A stretch of DNA of 47,949 nt from Anaerolineales bacterium (GTDB lineage: Bacteria; Chloroflexota; Anaerolineae; Anaerolineales; Villigracilaceae): NCBI GenBank assembly GCA_024710905.1, contig JANJTV010000063.1:1-47949 (forward strand). The letters are read 5' to 3'. Positions 8,825 through 17,996 of the stretch are shown here, in pieces; position 1 is the first letter of the stretch, and each line of letters opens with the position of its first letter. A program made the position numbers and the translations under genes. The notes beneath the pieces were generated by a model that was not told the origin of the DNA, ran no database searches, and saw only the letters and a list, made by a program, of their open reading frames with translations.

Positions 8825-10195
8825 ATGGACACAAACCTCGTTATCATCGGCGGTGGCATCACCGGCCTGAGCGCTGCCTGGGAAGCGCAAAAAAACCTCA
8901 AGCCAGGACAAATCACCCTGCTCGAATCCAGTTCACGGTGGGGCGGCAAAATCATCACCGGGCAAATCCAGTTGGGCAACGCCCGGTTTATTGTGGATGG
9001 AGGGCCGGAGTCCTTCATCACCCGCAAACCCGACGTATGGGAACTGGCCAACGAACTGGGCATCCTGGATGAAGTGATCGATCCCGGTTCCGAGACCCGT
9101 CATATCTACGTGCTGGATGGCGGGCGACCCGCAGCCGTGCCCCTGACCCCCAGGCTTTTCATTACATCCCGGCTGCTTTCCGCGCGGGCGAAGTTTCGCC
9201 TGCTGGCCGAGCCGTTCATCCCGCCCCGCAAAGACCCCGGAGACGAATCCCTGGCCGACTTTGCCAACCGCCGCCTGGGCATGGAAGCGCAGGAAAAAAT
9301 GCTTGGGCCAATCCTGGCGGGCATCTACAACACAGACCCGGCCCGCCAAAGCGTCCTGGCAACCTCCCCGATCATGAGAGAAATGGAAGCCGAAGCGGGA
9401 AGCCTGGTGCTGGCTGCTGTACAGCGCATGTTCCGCAAAACAACCAATGCCAATGGCATGCCAAAACCGCCCCGTTTCATTGCCTTCAAACATGGCGCGC
9501 AAACCCTGGTCGATGCGCTGGTAAACAACCTGAGGGCCACCTTACGCCTGAAAGCCCCGGTACGGAAAATAAGCAAAATTCCTTCCGGTTACACCATCCA
9601 TTTGCAGAATGGCAGCCAGATTAAGGCCAGCCATGTATTAATCACCACTCCGGCCAATGTAGCCACAAACCTACTGTCTGGCGAATTCGAACCTGTCGCC
9701 GCAAAACTCTCAGCCATTCGGCATACCAACATTGGCACCATCTCACTGGTATACAAAAAACAGGATATTCCAGAAAACCCGCACATTCATGGGTTGATGA
9801 TCCCCCGCCGTGAAAAACGAGCCATAGACGCGGTTACTTTCACCTCCCTAAAAATGCCAGAACGCGGCGCGGAAGGCTATGTTTTGTTGCGTGTCTTTTT
9901 GGGCGGCGCCCGGCCGGAGATGGTCACGAGCGACAAAACCACCCTGCTGAAAGAGGTACGCCGTGAACTGACCAACCTGCTCGGCATCACCGCCGAGCCG
10001 CTAGCCGAGCTGGACTACCGCTGGGCAGACTCCTTCCCCCAGGCCGATGTCGGCCACCTTGATCGTGTCGCTGAAGTGGAATCCCTGCTCCCCCCCGGCC
10101 TGGCGCTGACGGGCAGTTCCTATCGTGGCATTGGCGTCCCGGATTGTATTCGCCAGGGGCGTGAAACAATCAAGACATTGCTCTTTAATTCCTAA
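8825..10195 (+). CDS. hemG: Protoporphyrinogen/coproporphyrinogen III oxidase (HemY/CgoX type)
   Basis: FAD-dependent oxidase that removes six electrons from protoporphyrinogen IX, or from coproporphyrinogen III in the coproporphyrin-dependent route, late in heme synthesis. The protein (456 residues) opens with the Rossmann dinucleotide motif VIIGGGITGLSAAW, then GGPESFIT, and closes with the family's C-terminal FAD segment TGSSYRGIGVPDC. An in-frame TTG at 8780 was rejected: the ATG at 8825 has AGGAG five bases upstream and puts the FAD motif at the N-terminus. Which porphyrinogen is the substrate cannot be read here. It is followed 17 bases later by a PucC-like transporter, so tetrapyrrole synthesis and movement may be coupled. 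Confidence 0.92.
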   Translation: MDTNLVIIGGGITGLSAAWEAQKNLKPGQITLLESSSRWGGKIITGQIQLGNARFIVDGGPESFITRKPDVWELANELGILDEVIDPGSETRHIYVLDGGRPAAVPLTPRLFITSRLLSARAKFRLLAEPFIPPRKDPGDESLADFANRRLGMEAQEKMLGPILAGIYNTDPARQSVLATSPIMREMEAEAGSLVLAAVQRMFRKTTNANGMPKPPRFIAFKHGAQTLVDALVNNLRATLRLKAPVRKISKIPSGYTIHLQNGSQIKASHVLITTPANVATNLLSGEFEPVAAKLSAIRHTNIGTISLVYKKQDIPENPHIHGLMIPRREKRAIDAVTFTSLKMPERGAEGYVLLRVFLGGARPEMVTSDKTTLLKEVRRELTNLLGITAEPLAELDYRWADSFPQADVGHLDRVAEVESLLPPGLALTGSSYRGIGVPDCIRQGRETIKTLLFNS

Positions 10196-10212
10196 TCCCC
10201 AAGGAGTAACAC

Positions 10213-11529
10213 ATGCAGAAAATTGCCCCCATCTTCAATGCAGTGCGCCTGGCGCTTTTCCCCATCGCCTACGCGTTAAGCGGCGTACTGATCGGCAGTA
10301 CGCTCAACCGCATCATGATCGCCGAATTGGATTACCCGGCCACGCTGGTAGCACTGTTTTTTGCCATCCCGCTCATGGTTTCACCCGTCCGCATCTGGAT
10401 TGGTTACCGGTCCGACGGCTTCCCTATTTTGGGCAAACGCCGTGAACCGTATATTGTGCTTGGCGCGGTCATCATCGGCACAGGCATACTGGCCATCGCC
10501 AACATCATCACCCGGATGGAGAGTTCCGCCCTGCTGATGGGCGGTGTGGCCCTGACCTTCCTCCTTTACGGGCTGGGCCGCAACATTGGCCACAACACCT
10601 TCCAGGCCTTGGTTACGGACAAATTTAGCGGAGCAGCTCGCTCCCGCGCCGCCACCATGTATGAAGTTGCCACCATGCTTGGCATGGTCATGGGTGCTGG
10701 CGTCATCAAGGGTGCGCTCAAAGTCTATGACCCCAACCAGCTGGTCGTGGTTGCCCTGGGGGTGGCTGCTGCTGTACTGCTGCTTGCCCTGTTTGCAACC
10801 ATCGGACAGGAGAAAACCGGTGAAGCACTGCCAGCCGCAGAAAAAGCCCGAGAAGTGAAATTCAGCGAGGCGTTTCGGGAGGTCGTCATCAGCGACCCGC
10901 AGGTACGGCTGTTCTTTATCATCGTTGTCCTGACGTTTATCGGTACGCTGGCCCAGGATGTCCTGCTGGAACCGTTTGGCGGGCTGGTTCTGGGCATGGA
11001 AGTTGGAGAAACCACCGGCCTGACGCAATACTGGGGCATTGGTGTGCTACTCGCCATGCTGGCCAGTGGCTTGTACCTGCTTAAGGCGCTTGGCCACATG
11101 AAGGTGATGCGCAGCGGCATGGTGTTGTCGGCGCTGGCCTTTGTTGGGCCAATCCTTGCCGGGGTCACCGGGAATGTTGGTTTATTAAAAGGCGCTGTCT
11201 TTGTCATGGGTATTGGAACCGGCCTGGCCGGGGCAGGCATGCTCAGCGGGGCATTGCAATTCACGACTCGCATCCGGGCAGGCATGCTGCTCGGCGTGTG
11301 GGCTGTGGCCAATATGACCGGCCATGCCATTGGCTCACTGATTGGCGGCGGGATCGTGGACAGTGTCCGTACCCTGACAGACAATGCCCTGCTGGCCTAT
11401 AGCACGGTATTTGGGTTTGAGATTGCCGTGCTGCTCACAGCGCTGGCTCTCAGTTTCCGGTTGGATTTCACCACATCGGAAGCCGCCCACGAGGAAAGCA
11501 CACTGGCAGCCAACGCAGCAGCAGATTAG
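10213..11529 (+). CDS. PucC/BCD family MFS transporter
   Basis: A 438-residue major facilitator with about 12 helices. Family signatures of the bacteriochlorophyll delivery (BCD/PucC/LhaA) group are clear: a loop 2 motif VRIWIGYRSD followed by GKRREPYI, and AQDVLLEPFGG with GMEVGETT in the second half. Family members are known in phototrophs, where they assist assembly of light-harvesting complexes or chlorophyll handling. This window shows no other photosynthesis gene. A perfect AAGGAG precedes the ATG and the gene sits 17 bases after the porphyrinogen oxidase, so I infer porphyrin or heme precursor transport; a different substrate is possible. A terminator follows. Confidence 0.85.
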   Translation: MQKIAPIFNAVRLALFPIAYALSGVLIGSTLNRIMIAELDYPATLVALFFAIPLMVSPVRIWIGYRSDGFPILGKRREPYIVLGAVIIGTGILAIANIITRMESSALLMGGVALTFLLYGLGRNIGHNTFQALVTDKFSGAARSRAATMYEVATMLGMVMGAGVIKGALKVYDPNQLVVVALGVAAAVLLLALFATIGQEKTGEALPAAEKAREVKFSEAFREVVISDPQVRLFFIIVVLTFIGTLAQDVLLEPFGGLVLGMEVGETTGLTQYWGIGVLLAMLASGLYLLKALGHMKVMRSGMVLSALAFVGPILAGVTGNVGLLKGAVFVMGIGTGLAGAGMLSGALQFTTRIRAGMLLGVWAVANMTGHAIGSLIGGGIVDSVRTLTDNALLAYSTVFGFEIAVLLTALALSFRLDFTTSEAAHEESTLAANAAAD

Positions 11530-11547
11530 CCTTCCCACTCGTTCACT

Positions 11548-11586
11548 ACCAATCAGCCACCCGAAAATAGGTGGCTGATTGGTTTT
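11548..11586 (+). terminator. Intrinsic terminator after the porphyrinogen oxidase/PucC pair
   Basis: A 14-bp perfect stem (11548-11561 with 11570-11583) with an 8-base loop, ending in a short TTTT run. It closes the two-gene unit. Confidence 0.8.
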
Positions 11587-11648
11587 AACAAAAATTACCA
11601 ATCCCGGGTAAACTTGGGCAACCTTTTCACAATTTTCAGGAGGATAAA

Positions 11649-12524
11649 ATGGATAATAATCAAGGTTTTTCCGCCCCGGCCCCTGCGGCTCCAAAGGATA
11701 ACTCCCGCCGAGACATGATGATCATTGGCGTTATCCTGCTGGTATTATGCTGTCTGGTCGTCTTTGGCGGCGCTGCCGGGTATTTCATCTGGCAGGAATC
11801 TGAAAAACGGGCTGCTGCTGATGCACAGAGCACAGCAATCGCCCAGGAAGAAGCCCTGCGCGAAGCTGCCAACCAGGCCACCCAGACAGCCATTGTCGAG
11901 TCTGCCAATGCAACCGCCACAGCGCTAGCCCAGGTGGAAACTGCCGACTTCTTCGAGGAATTCGATACCAACTGGAACGCCTGGCGAGTAGGCGAAGAAG
12001 ACAACGAGTTCTGGCGTGGCCGCACAGCCATTGAGAACGGCGTTTATGTCTGGGAAACCACCGAAACCCTGCAGACATTCATTGCCTGGGGTGCTGCCAA
12101 CAACGAAGACCCGGAAATTTATTCCGATTTCACCGCGTCGGTAGATGGCCGGCTTGAAGAAGGTGACGTAGAGAACTTCTGCTATGGCCTGATCTTCCGC
12201 GAACACCCGGATGGTCTGTCCTCCGGCGGTTATGTTTACACCGTTTGTGAAGACACTTACATCAACCTGTCTTATTACAGTGACGCCACCGATTGGATCG
12301 AACTGGTGGAATGGCAGGAATCGTCCGCTGTGCGCCCCGGAGACTGGAACAAAATTGGCGTCGAGGCTGTTGGCAGTGAGATGACCCTGTTTATTAATGA
12401 TGTCCAGGTAGCGCAGGCCAGTGATAGCCGCCAGTTGACCGGCTTTGTCAGCGTCCTGATCAATGTATATGAAGTTGTCCCCGGCACAGTCTGGTTCGAT
12501 AACTTCAGCGTTACCAACCGCTAA
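11649..12524 (+). CDS. Single-pass membrane protein with lectin-like (LamG/DUF1080-type) domain
   Basis: 291 residues starting after a strong AGGAGG. The order is a short Pro/Ala-rich cytoplasmic tail, one membrane helix (about 23-46, with CC inside), an Ala/Gln/Thr-rich helical linker (TAIVESANATATALAQ) and an external domain of about 190 residues. The external domain opens with FFEEFDTNWNAWRVG and ends with a W-x-DNF strand, the pattern of concanavalin-like jelly-roll domains that often bind sugars. No catalytic residues can be identified, so a binding or sensing role at the cell surface is the most that can be inferred. Confidence 0.65.
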   Translation: MDNNQGFSAPAPAAPKDNSRRDMMIIGVILLVLCCLVVFGGAAGYFIWQESEKRAAADAQSTAIAQEEALREAANQATQTAIVESANATATALAQVETADFFEEFDTNWNAWRVGEEDNEFWRGRTAIENGVYVWETTETLQTFIAWGAANNEDPEIYSDFTASVDGRLEEGDVENFCYGLIFREHPDGLSSGGYVYTVCEDTYINLSYYSDATDWIELVEWQESSAVRPGDWNKIGVEAVGSEMTLFINDVQVAQASDSRQLTGFVSVLINVYEVVPGTVWFDNFSVTNR

Positions 12525-12528
12525 GTTT

Positions 12529-13383
12529 ATGTCACTGCTTTCCCTCGGGTTGCTGGCTGCATCAGCCGTCCTGCATACATTGTGGAACCTGCTGCTGAAA
12601 AAATCCGGGGAGAAGCATATCGCATCGTGGTGGACGGTGGTGATCGGGGGCGTCATTTTTGCGCCGCTCCTGGTCATCACCGGCCTGCCGCCTGCCCACA
12701 TTTGGGGCATCCTGCTGGCCAGCGCAGTAGTGGAATGCCTGTACTTCACGGCGCTTTCTTTTGCATACCAGGGAAATGATTTTTCGCTAATCTACCCCAT
12801 TGCAAGGGGGAGCGCCCCTGCTTTTTTGTGGGTCTGGTCGGTTTTCATTCTTAAAGAAGAACTTTCGCCAGGTGGCATGCTCGGCATCGGCTTAATTGTC
12901 AGCGGGTTGCTAATGATTGGTTGGAGCAGTTTACGAGATCGCAGCCAGTTCCATATTAACTTGCGTGGGTTGTTGTCTGCACTCCTGGTCGCGCTGTGCA
13001 TTTCAACTTACACCGCGCTGGATGGCTATGCCGTAAAACAGGTTGACCCTATCAGTTATGGCTTTAGCCTGTTCGTATTGATTCCCATCTTGCTCACCCC
13101 CCTGACCGTCTGGCGCTATGGCTGGCCACGCCTGAAACAAGAAGGCGCAATCCACTGGCCCAGGTTGGCAGGTATCAGTATGTTGGGCATCCTGGCGTAT
13201 GTACTGGTACTGCTGGCCTATAGCACAACACCCGTTGGCTATGCCGGTTCCATCCGCGAGATGAGCGTTGTACTCGGCGCTCTGGCAGGCTGGAAACTGC
13301 TCGGGGAATCGCTGGGAGGCTGGCGGGTAGCCGGTTCGGCCCTGCTGTTTGGCGGGATCATACTAATTGCCTTGGCCGGTTAA
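12529..13383 (+). CDS. EamA/DMT family transporter
   Basis: A 284-residue membrane protein with about ten hydrophobic helices in two EamA-like halves; the loop ALSFAYQGNDFSLIYPIARGSAP and the later YSTTPVGYAGSIREMSVV are typical of the drug/metabolite exporter superfamily. The frame extends to 12463, inside the previous gene; the ATG at 12529 gives the normal N-terminus (short tail then helix 1). It lies 4 bases after the previous stop, with no clear Shine-Dalgarno, so translation may depend on the upstream gene. Substrate unknown; the family exports amino acids, nucleosides and small metabolites. Confidence 0.85.
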   Translation: MSLLSLGLLAASAVLHTLWNLLLKKSGEKHIASWWTVVIGGVIFAPLLVITGLPPAHIWGILLASAVVECLYFTALSFAYQGNDFSLIYPIARGSAPAFLWVWSVFILKEELSPGGMLGIGLIVSGLLMIGWSSLRDRSQFHINLRGLLSALLVALCISTYTALDGYAVKQVDPISYGFSLFVLIPILLTPLTVWRYGWPRLKQEGAIHWPRLAGISMLGILAYVLVLLAYSTTPVGYAGSIREMSVVLGALAGWKLLGESLGGWRVAGSALLFGGIILIALAG

Positions 13384-13429
13384 TGGCGAGGTGTACTCTC
13401 CCACAAATTATTTCCCAAAGGATTTGGTC

Positions 13430-13975
13430 ATGAAAGCAACTCTTGCCGTCATCTTTATCCTGTCCTCCATCCTGCTGGCTGCTTGCGCCGGGGTTTTAAA
13501 CGCCAGCCCAACAGCCACACCCCGGCCCGAAGCCACTGCAACCATAACCCCTTACCAGACGCCCACCCTGACCGCCCCAATAGCAACCATCATTATCAGC
13601 CTCGATCTGGGCGGCGGTGGGGCAGGTTTTTCGGCGAACATGTACGCACAGGAAGTCTCGATCGGGAAGACTTTTGGCGTTTTCCTTTCAGCCGGGATGC
13701 ACGGGGCGGCGACCCTGCCCACCTCCGCACCGATGGTATTACAGGTGGAAGCGCCTGGCACGTATGTGTTTTATGCCCGCCTGAGCAATGCCCCTACAGA
13801 TTATTTTTATGGCTATACCGACTGTGAATATTTTGGGGATTGCGACGCCGAAAAACACAGGCTCAAAGCTATTGACGTCTTCCCCGGCATGACCTACCAG
13901 GTGGTGATTGACGGCGATCGTAAGGTAATCCTGCCCGAGCGCGACAAACCTGTCACTGTACCCTGGGGAAAATAA
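13430..13975 (+). CDS. Hypothetical lipoprotein
   Basis: A 181-residue protein with a signal peptide ending in a lipobox (LLAAC, Cys at about 20), then a Thr/Pro-rich spacer (SPTATPRPEATATITP) common in surface proteins of Anaerolineae, and a beta-rich domain of about 120 residues with a CEYFGDC pair that could form a disulfide. The ATG at 13430 was chosen because it starts the signal peptide; AAAGGA lies upstream. I do not recognise the domain. It ends 2 bases before the dehydrogenase gene, so the two are probably co-transcribed. Confidence 0.7.
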   Translation: MKATLAVIFILSSILLAACAGVLNASPTATPRPEATATITPYQTPTLTAPIATIIISLDLGGGGAGFSANMYAQEVSIGKTFGVFLSAGMHGAATLPTSAPMVLQVEAPGTYVFYARLSNAPTDYFYGYTDCEYFGDCDAEKHRLKAIDVFPGMTYQVVIDGDRKVILPERDKPVTVPWGK

Positions 13976-13977
13976 TA

Positions 13978-15243
13978 ATGTTGCGCCGTTTAAGGGAGTT
14001 GGAAAAACCGATCCGGATTGGTGTAATCGGAGCAGGCAAGATGGGCGGCGGATTGTATTACCAAGCCAGTATCACTCCCGGAATGAACTGTTTGGCGTTG
14101 GTGGACCACCATATCGACAAAGCAATCCAGTGGGCAAAAGAGATCGGCAAACCGTATCAACATGTTAAAAACCTGAGCCAGGCAGAGCAAGCCATCCAGA
14201 AAGATATAGTTGCTGTCTGTGAAGATGGGGATATTATTGCCCGTTGCGCCAATCTGGATATCATTATTGAAGCCAGCACATCCATCCGGCAGGGCGGGAA
14301 ATTTGCAGAAACCACCTTGATGCACGGCAAACACCTGGTGCTAATGAATGCCGAAATTGACCTGCTCTTTGGCCCCTACCTGATGCAATTGGCCCGAGAA
14401 AACGGGTTGGTATCCACTACCTGCGACGGGGACCAACCCGGTGTCTTAAAACGCTTAATTGATGAAGTCCAACTCTGGGGAATGGATTTTGTCCTTGCAG
14501 GGAATATCAAAGGCTATCTCGACCGCTATTCCAACCCCACGGACATCATCCCCGAAGCCGACAAACGCGACCTGACCTACAAAATGGCAACATCCTACAC
14601 AGACGGCACCAAAATGGCCATCGAAAACGCCATTGTTGCTAACACCTGCGGCGCACTGGCAGCCACTCCCGGCTTGTTTGGTCCGCGGGCAAACAATGTG
14701 CACCAAGCCCTGGAATTGTTCGACCTGCCCGCCATGTGGCAGGACCGCATCCCCAAAGTGGATTACCTGCTCGGCGCAGAACCCGGTGGCGGGGTGTTTG
14801 TAATTGCCCATTGCGACCATCCCTACCAACAAAAAATGCTCCAGTATTACAAGGTCGGGAACAATGGTTCATTTTACATTTTTTATCGCCCGCATCATAT
14901 TTGCCATATTGAAGCCATGCAGTGCGTTGCCGAAGCCGTGTTGGATGAACAACCCCTGATGCAGCCCGAACACGGCTTCCTCACCAATGTATACGCCTAT
15001 GCAAAAACTAATCTTAAAGCGGGCGATACACTGGATGGAATCGGCGGATACACCTGTTATGGCCTGCTCGAAAACTGTGCTGAGAATAAACTCAATCCCG
15101 GCCTGCCGATTGGGCTGGCCAACAAGGTCATTTTACGAAGGGCTGTGGAAAAAAATGCCAAAATTTTCCTGGCTGATATTTCATTCGAACAAGAACGGTC
15201 TGATTTTGCCATGTTCCAAAAAGCCATGCAGGTAACTCTATGA
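13978..15243 (+). CDS. COG4091-type NAD(P)-dependent dehydrogenase with SAF domain
   Basis: 421 residues. The N-terminus carries a Rossmann motif IGVIGAGKMG (GxGxxG at 18-23), and the rest of the first half resembles homoserine-dehydrogenase-like enzymes (DIIIEAST, then HLVLMNAEID). The C-terminal part (about 335-400, GDTLDGIGGYTCYG) matches the small SAF domain seen in this predicted dehydrogenase family. The true substrate of the family is unsettled; the homoserine label is by similarity only, and key homoserine dehydrogenase features are not evident. The stop overlaps the start of a glycosyltransferase-like gene (ATGA), which suggests a sugar or glycan precursor. Confidence 0.72.
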   Translation: MLRRLRELEKPIRIGVIGAGKMGGGLYYQASITPGMNCLALVDHHIDKAIQWAKEIGKPYQHVKNLSQAEQAIQKDIVAVCEDGDIIARCANLDIIIEASTSIRQGGKFAETTLMHGKHLVLMNAEIDLLFGPYLMQLARENGLVSTTCDGDQPGVLKRLIDEVQLWGMDFVLAGNIKGYLDRYSNPTDIIPEADKRDLTYKMATSYTDGTKMAIENAIVANTCGALAATPGLFGPRANNVHQALELFDLPAMWQDRIPKVDYLLGAEPGGGVFVIAHCDHPYQQKMLQYYKVGNNGSFYIFYRPHHICHIEAMQCVAEAVLDEQPLMQPEHGFLTNVYAYAKTNLKAGDTLDGIGGYTCYGLLENCAENKLNPGLPIGLANKVILRRAVEKNAKIFLADISFEQERSDFAMFQKAMQVTL

Positions 15244-16127
15244 AACTGGGGATTATTGTCGTTTACCTGATAACCAAAAACCAGGAAGAACTCCTCAAGA
15301 TTCACCTGGAGCATATTCACCGTTTCACCAACGTCCCTTTCAAAATTTATGCTGGCATCAACCGGTTGGCGCAAGAATTCCACATCATCCTGGCCTCACA
15401 GCCAAACGTACAACTGTGCACCTTGCCACCCATTGAACAGACAGGTATGATTGAGCACAATCATTACCTGGAAGAACTAACAAAAATTGCCCTGGCAGAT
15501 GGTGCGACACATATCATATGCCTGCATGTCGACTCCTTCCCGGTCAAGGCCGGGTGGGCTGAAGCACTCCTGGAATATTTGGGCGAAAAAACTGCCATCG
15601 TTGCCGCAAAGGATTATTACACGGCTTGTTTTCTTTTTCCCAGAAACTTTTACGAAAAATACCAGCCAAACTACACGCCTACCTCTGAAGACCGCGGCCT
15701 GCCAATGTTCAAAGAATTTGTCAGTAAAGAAAAGCCTGTTTTACACACCGGCGCAGGCTACCTGTTCCGCGCATACCAACACGGCCTGACCTGGCATATT
15801 CTTGAGAATACCGTACGGCCAGAAGATTGGGAGACAAATTTTGAAATCTACGATAACAAAGTTTTCCACTTCGGTGGCGGTTCCCGCGTAACAATTGCAT
15901 CTACAGCGGTCTCCCCCGGTTCTACCCCCGTGATAAAAAAGCTCTACCTGCTGATGAGGAGCCTGGTACCCCAACGATTCCGCGCCTTGGTGATGTCCAT
16001 CCTGGCCGACTCGCCAATACCCCACCCCCTTAAAACCCGTATCAATACCGCACTCATGTCACCCCGGGCCAGCCTGATGGAAAAATTCTTAAAAGACCCG
16101 GCGTACTATATTCAAAAATATTACTGA
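15240..16127 (+). CDS. Glycosyltransferase-like protein, GT-A type
   Basis: A 295-residue protein with a GT-A-like first half: an N-terminal strand (LGIIVVYLITKNQ), a middle segment ICLHVDSFPV that places an Asp where GT-A enzymes hold the metal/nucleotide-sugar DxD region, and a His-rich second half (VLHTGAGYLF, KVFHFGGG) consistent with the acceptor side. No exact DxD is seen, so activity is inferred, not shown. No signal peptide or clear membrane helix. It starts inside the stop of the COG4091-type gene and ends before a bidirectional terminator; the two are almost certainly translated together. Confidence 0.6.
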   Translation: MKLGIIVVYLITKNQEELLKIHLEHIHRFTNVPFKIYAGINRLAQEFHIILASQPNVQLCTLPPIEQTGMIEHNHYLEELTKIALADGATHIICLHVDSFPVKAGWAEALLEYLGEKTAIVAAKDYYTACFLFPRNFYEKYQPNYTPTSEDRGLPMFKEFVSKEKPVLHTGAGYLFRAYQHGLTWHILENTVRPEDWETNFEIYDNKVFHFGGGSRVTIASTAVSPGSTPVIKKLYLLMRSLVPQRFRALVMSILADSPIPHPLKTRINTALMSPRASLMEKFLKDPAYYIQKYY

Positions 16128-16131
16128 TTAA

Positions 16132-16166
16132 AAAGAGAAGGGCGGGGTTACCCCGCCCTTCTCTTT
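16132..16166. terminator. Bidirectional intrinsic terminator
   Basis: A perfect 16-bp stem (16132-16147 with 16151-16166) and a 3-base loop, with A-rich and T-rich outer arms. It separates the glycosyltransferase (+) from the ABC exporter (-) and its last bases overlap the exporter stop codon. Confidence 0.9.
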
Positions 16167-17979
16167 AGTCTCCGGCCATTTCCCGCACCTGTTCCACATA
16201 GGCCAGGCTTTGATGCCGGAAGTAGGTATTGTAGAGTTCGGCGTAATGCCCGCCCTGCTTGAGCAAGGCTTCATGGTTTCCTTGCTCAATAATGCCACCC
16301 TGTTTCATAACCACAATTCGATCAGCAGCCTTGACAGTGGACAAACGATGGGCGATTAGGATACTGGTGGCATCAGCCAGGATGAGATTAAGCGCCTGCT
16401 GGATCTGCCATTCGGTAAATGGGTCGATACTGGCCGTGGCTTCATCCAGGATAAAAATGGCAGGCCGCTGGACAAGCACACGCATGAGGGCCACCAGCTG
16501 GCGCTGTCCCATGCTAAGGCGTACGCCACGCTCCCCCACTTCAGTCTCAAGGCCATTGGGCAGGGTTTCCAGCCACTCGCCATCGCCAATGCGGCGGGCC
16601 ATGCTCATCATATCCGCTTCGCTGGCATTGGGTGCAGCATAGCGAATGTTGTCTGCCACTGTGCCGGAAAATAGGAAAGGCACCTGTGAAACAATGCCCA
16701 GTTGGCGGCGATATTGCTGCAAATCAAAACCGCGAATATCCTGTCCGTCTATCAACAACCGGCCAGATTGGAATTCATAGAAACGCGCAATCAGTTTGGC
16801 AATAGACGATTTACCGGCCCCGGTATGCCCCACCAGGGCAAGATTCTCCCCGGGCTGGATGTGAAGGTCAAACTGGGCCAGCACCGGTTCTTTATCCGTG
16901 TAACGGAAATCCACCTGCTCAAAGCGGATGTCTCCCTTTAATGGCGGGACATCCTTCTTATCCACCTGTTTTACATTGGGGTCAGCATCAATCAATGCAA
17001 ACGCACGCTCGGCAGCCGAGAGGCCACTCTGGATCTGCGCCCAGAAAGACGTCAGGTTGAGGATGGGGAACATGAAATAATCCAGCGCATTGATGAACAG
17101 GTACCACGCCCCGACCGTGACAAGCCCGGCTTCGGCGCTCAACCCGCCCATGTAGACCAGCACGCCAATAAAAATACCGCTGACCGCATTCAGCACGGGA
17201 AAGACGATGGAAAATACGAAACCGCGCCGCACATTGACTTTGTAAGACTGCTGGTTGGCGAGGTCGAAACTCTCGAATATGCTGTGTTCCTGGCGGAAGT
17301 TCTTGGCCACTGCAATGCCGCTGACAGTTTCTTTAATAGTAGCGTTGACGTCGGCCATGGCCTGCATGCCGCGCTTGGTGACTATGCGGGCCAGGTAACG
17401 GAAGAACATGGCAATGCCAAGAATAATCGGGATGAAGGTCAGCATGATTAAGAACATGCGCCACTCGGTGTTGAACAATACAATACCCAGGATGACCGTC
17501 TGGAGCAATTGCGAACCAACCTCGGTGACGATGACGACCAGCTGGCCAAAATCGTTGGTGTCACTGGTGATGCGGCTGACAATGCGCCCGGAGGAAAACT
17601 GGTCGTAGAAAGACAGGTCGTGTTCAGCGGCAGCGCGGAAGGCGCGGGAACGAATATCCAGCACAATGTTGCCAACCGTGCGAACTGTCAGGCTGTAACG
17701 CAACCAGTTCAGCCCCCAGTTGAGGAAGGCAATAAACGTCATACCGACGCCAACCGTCACAATCGCTTCCACCGGCGGGCGCTCATCCAGTAAATCCATG
17801 ATGTAGCGCACCAGCACCGGCAAGGCAGCGCCGAGCCCGGCCATGATGACCACCATCAGGGAAATGACCGCCATACGCCCTTTTTGCCGGGCAAACATTG
17901 CAGCAATCCGCCGGAACAGTTCCTGGTCGGTATACTGTCGGTCGTATTTCTCTTCGTTAAGTCCTTCAAAGAATCCCAT
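16165..17979 (-). CDS. ABC exporter half-transporter, subunit with canonical Walker B Glu
   Basis: A 604-residue fused membrane and ATPase half-transporter. Six helices lie within about 35-315; the ATPase has Walker A GHTGAGKS (384-391), signature LSMGQ (488-492), Walker B ending in Asp512-Glu513 and H-loop His544. The signature is non-canonical (Met for the third-position Gly) while the catalytic Glu is intact. Its partner, 17 bases upstream on the same strand, has the reverse pattern, which is what is seen in heterodimeric exporters such as TM287/288, BmrCD and LmrCD. Substrate unknown; lipids, peptides or drugs are all possible. Confidence 0.93.
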   Translation of the reverse strand: MGFFEGLNEEKYDRQYTDQELFRRIAAMFARQKGRMAVISLMVVIMAGLGAALPVLVRYIMDLLDERPPVEAIVTVGVGMTFIAFLNWGLNWLRYSLTVRTVGNIVLDIRSRAFRAAAEHDLSFYDQFSSGRIVSRITSDTNDFGQLVVIVTEVGSQLLQTVILGIVLFNTEWRMFLIMLTFIPIILGIAMFFRYLARIVTKRGMQAMADVNATIKETVSGIAVAKNFRQEHSIFESFDLANQQSYKVNVRRGFVFSIVFPVLNAVSGIFIGVLVYMGGLSAEAGLVTVGAWYLFINALDYFMFPILNLTSFWAQIQSGLSAAERAFALIDADPNVKQVDKKDVPPLKGDIRFEQVDFRYTDKEPVLAQFDLHIQPGENLALVGHTGAGKSSIAKLIARFYEFQSGRLLIDGQDIRGFDLQQYRRQLGIVSQVPFLFSGTVADNIRYAAPNASEADMMSMARRIGDGEWLETLPNGLETEVGERGVRLSMGQRQLVALMRVLVQRPAIFILDEATASIDPFTEWQIQQALNLILADATSILIAHRLSTVKAADRIVVMKQGGIIEQGNHEALLKQGGHYAELYNTYFRHQSLAYVEQVREMAGD

Positions 17980-17996
17980 AAATACCTTTATCCCTA

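Noticed and set aside
10381-11028. Long antisense frame of 215 codons opposite the PucC-like gene
   Set aside because: It lies wholly inside a clear transporter gene; its His/Gln/Gly-rich product has no domain logic and there is no ribosome site.
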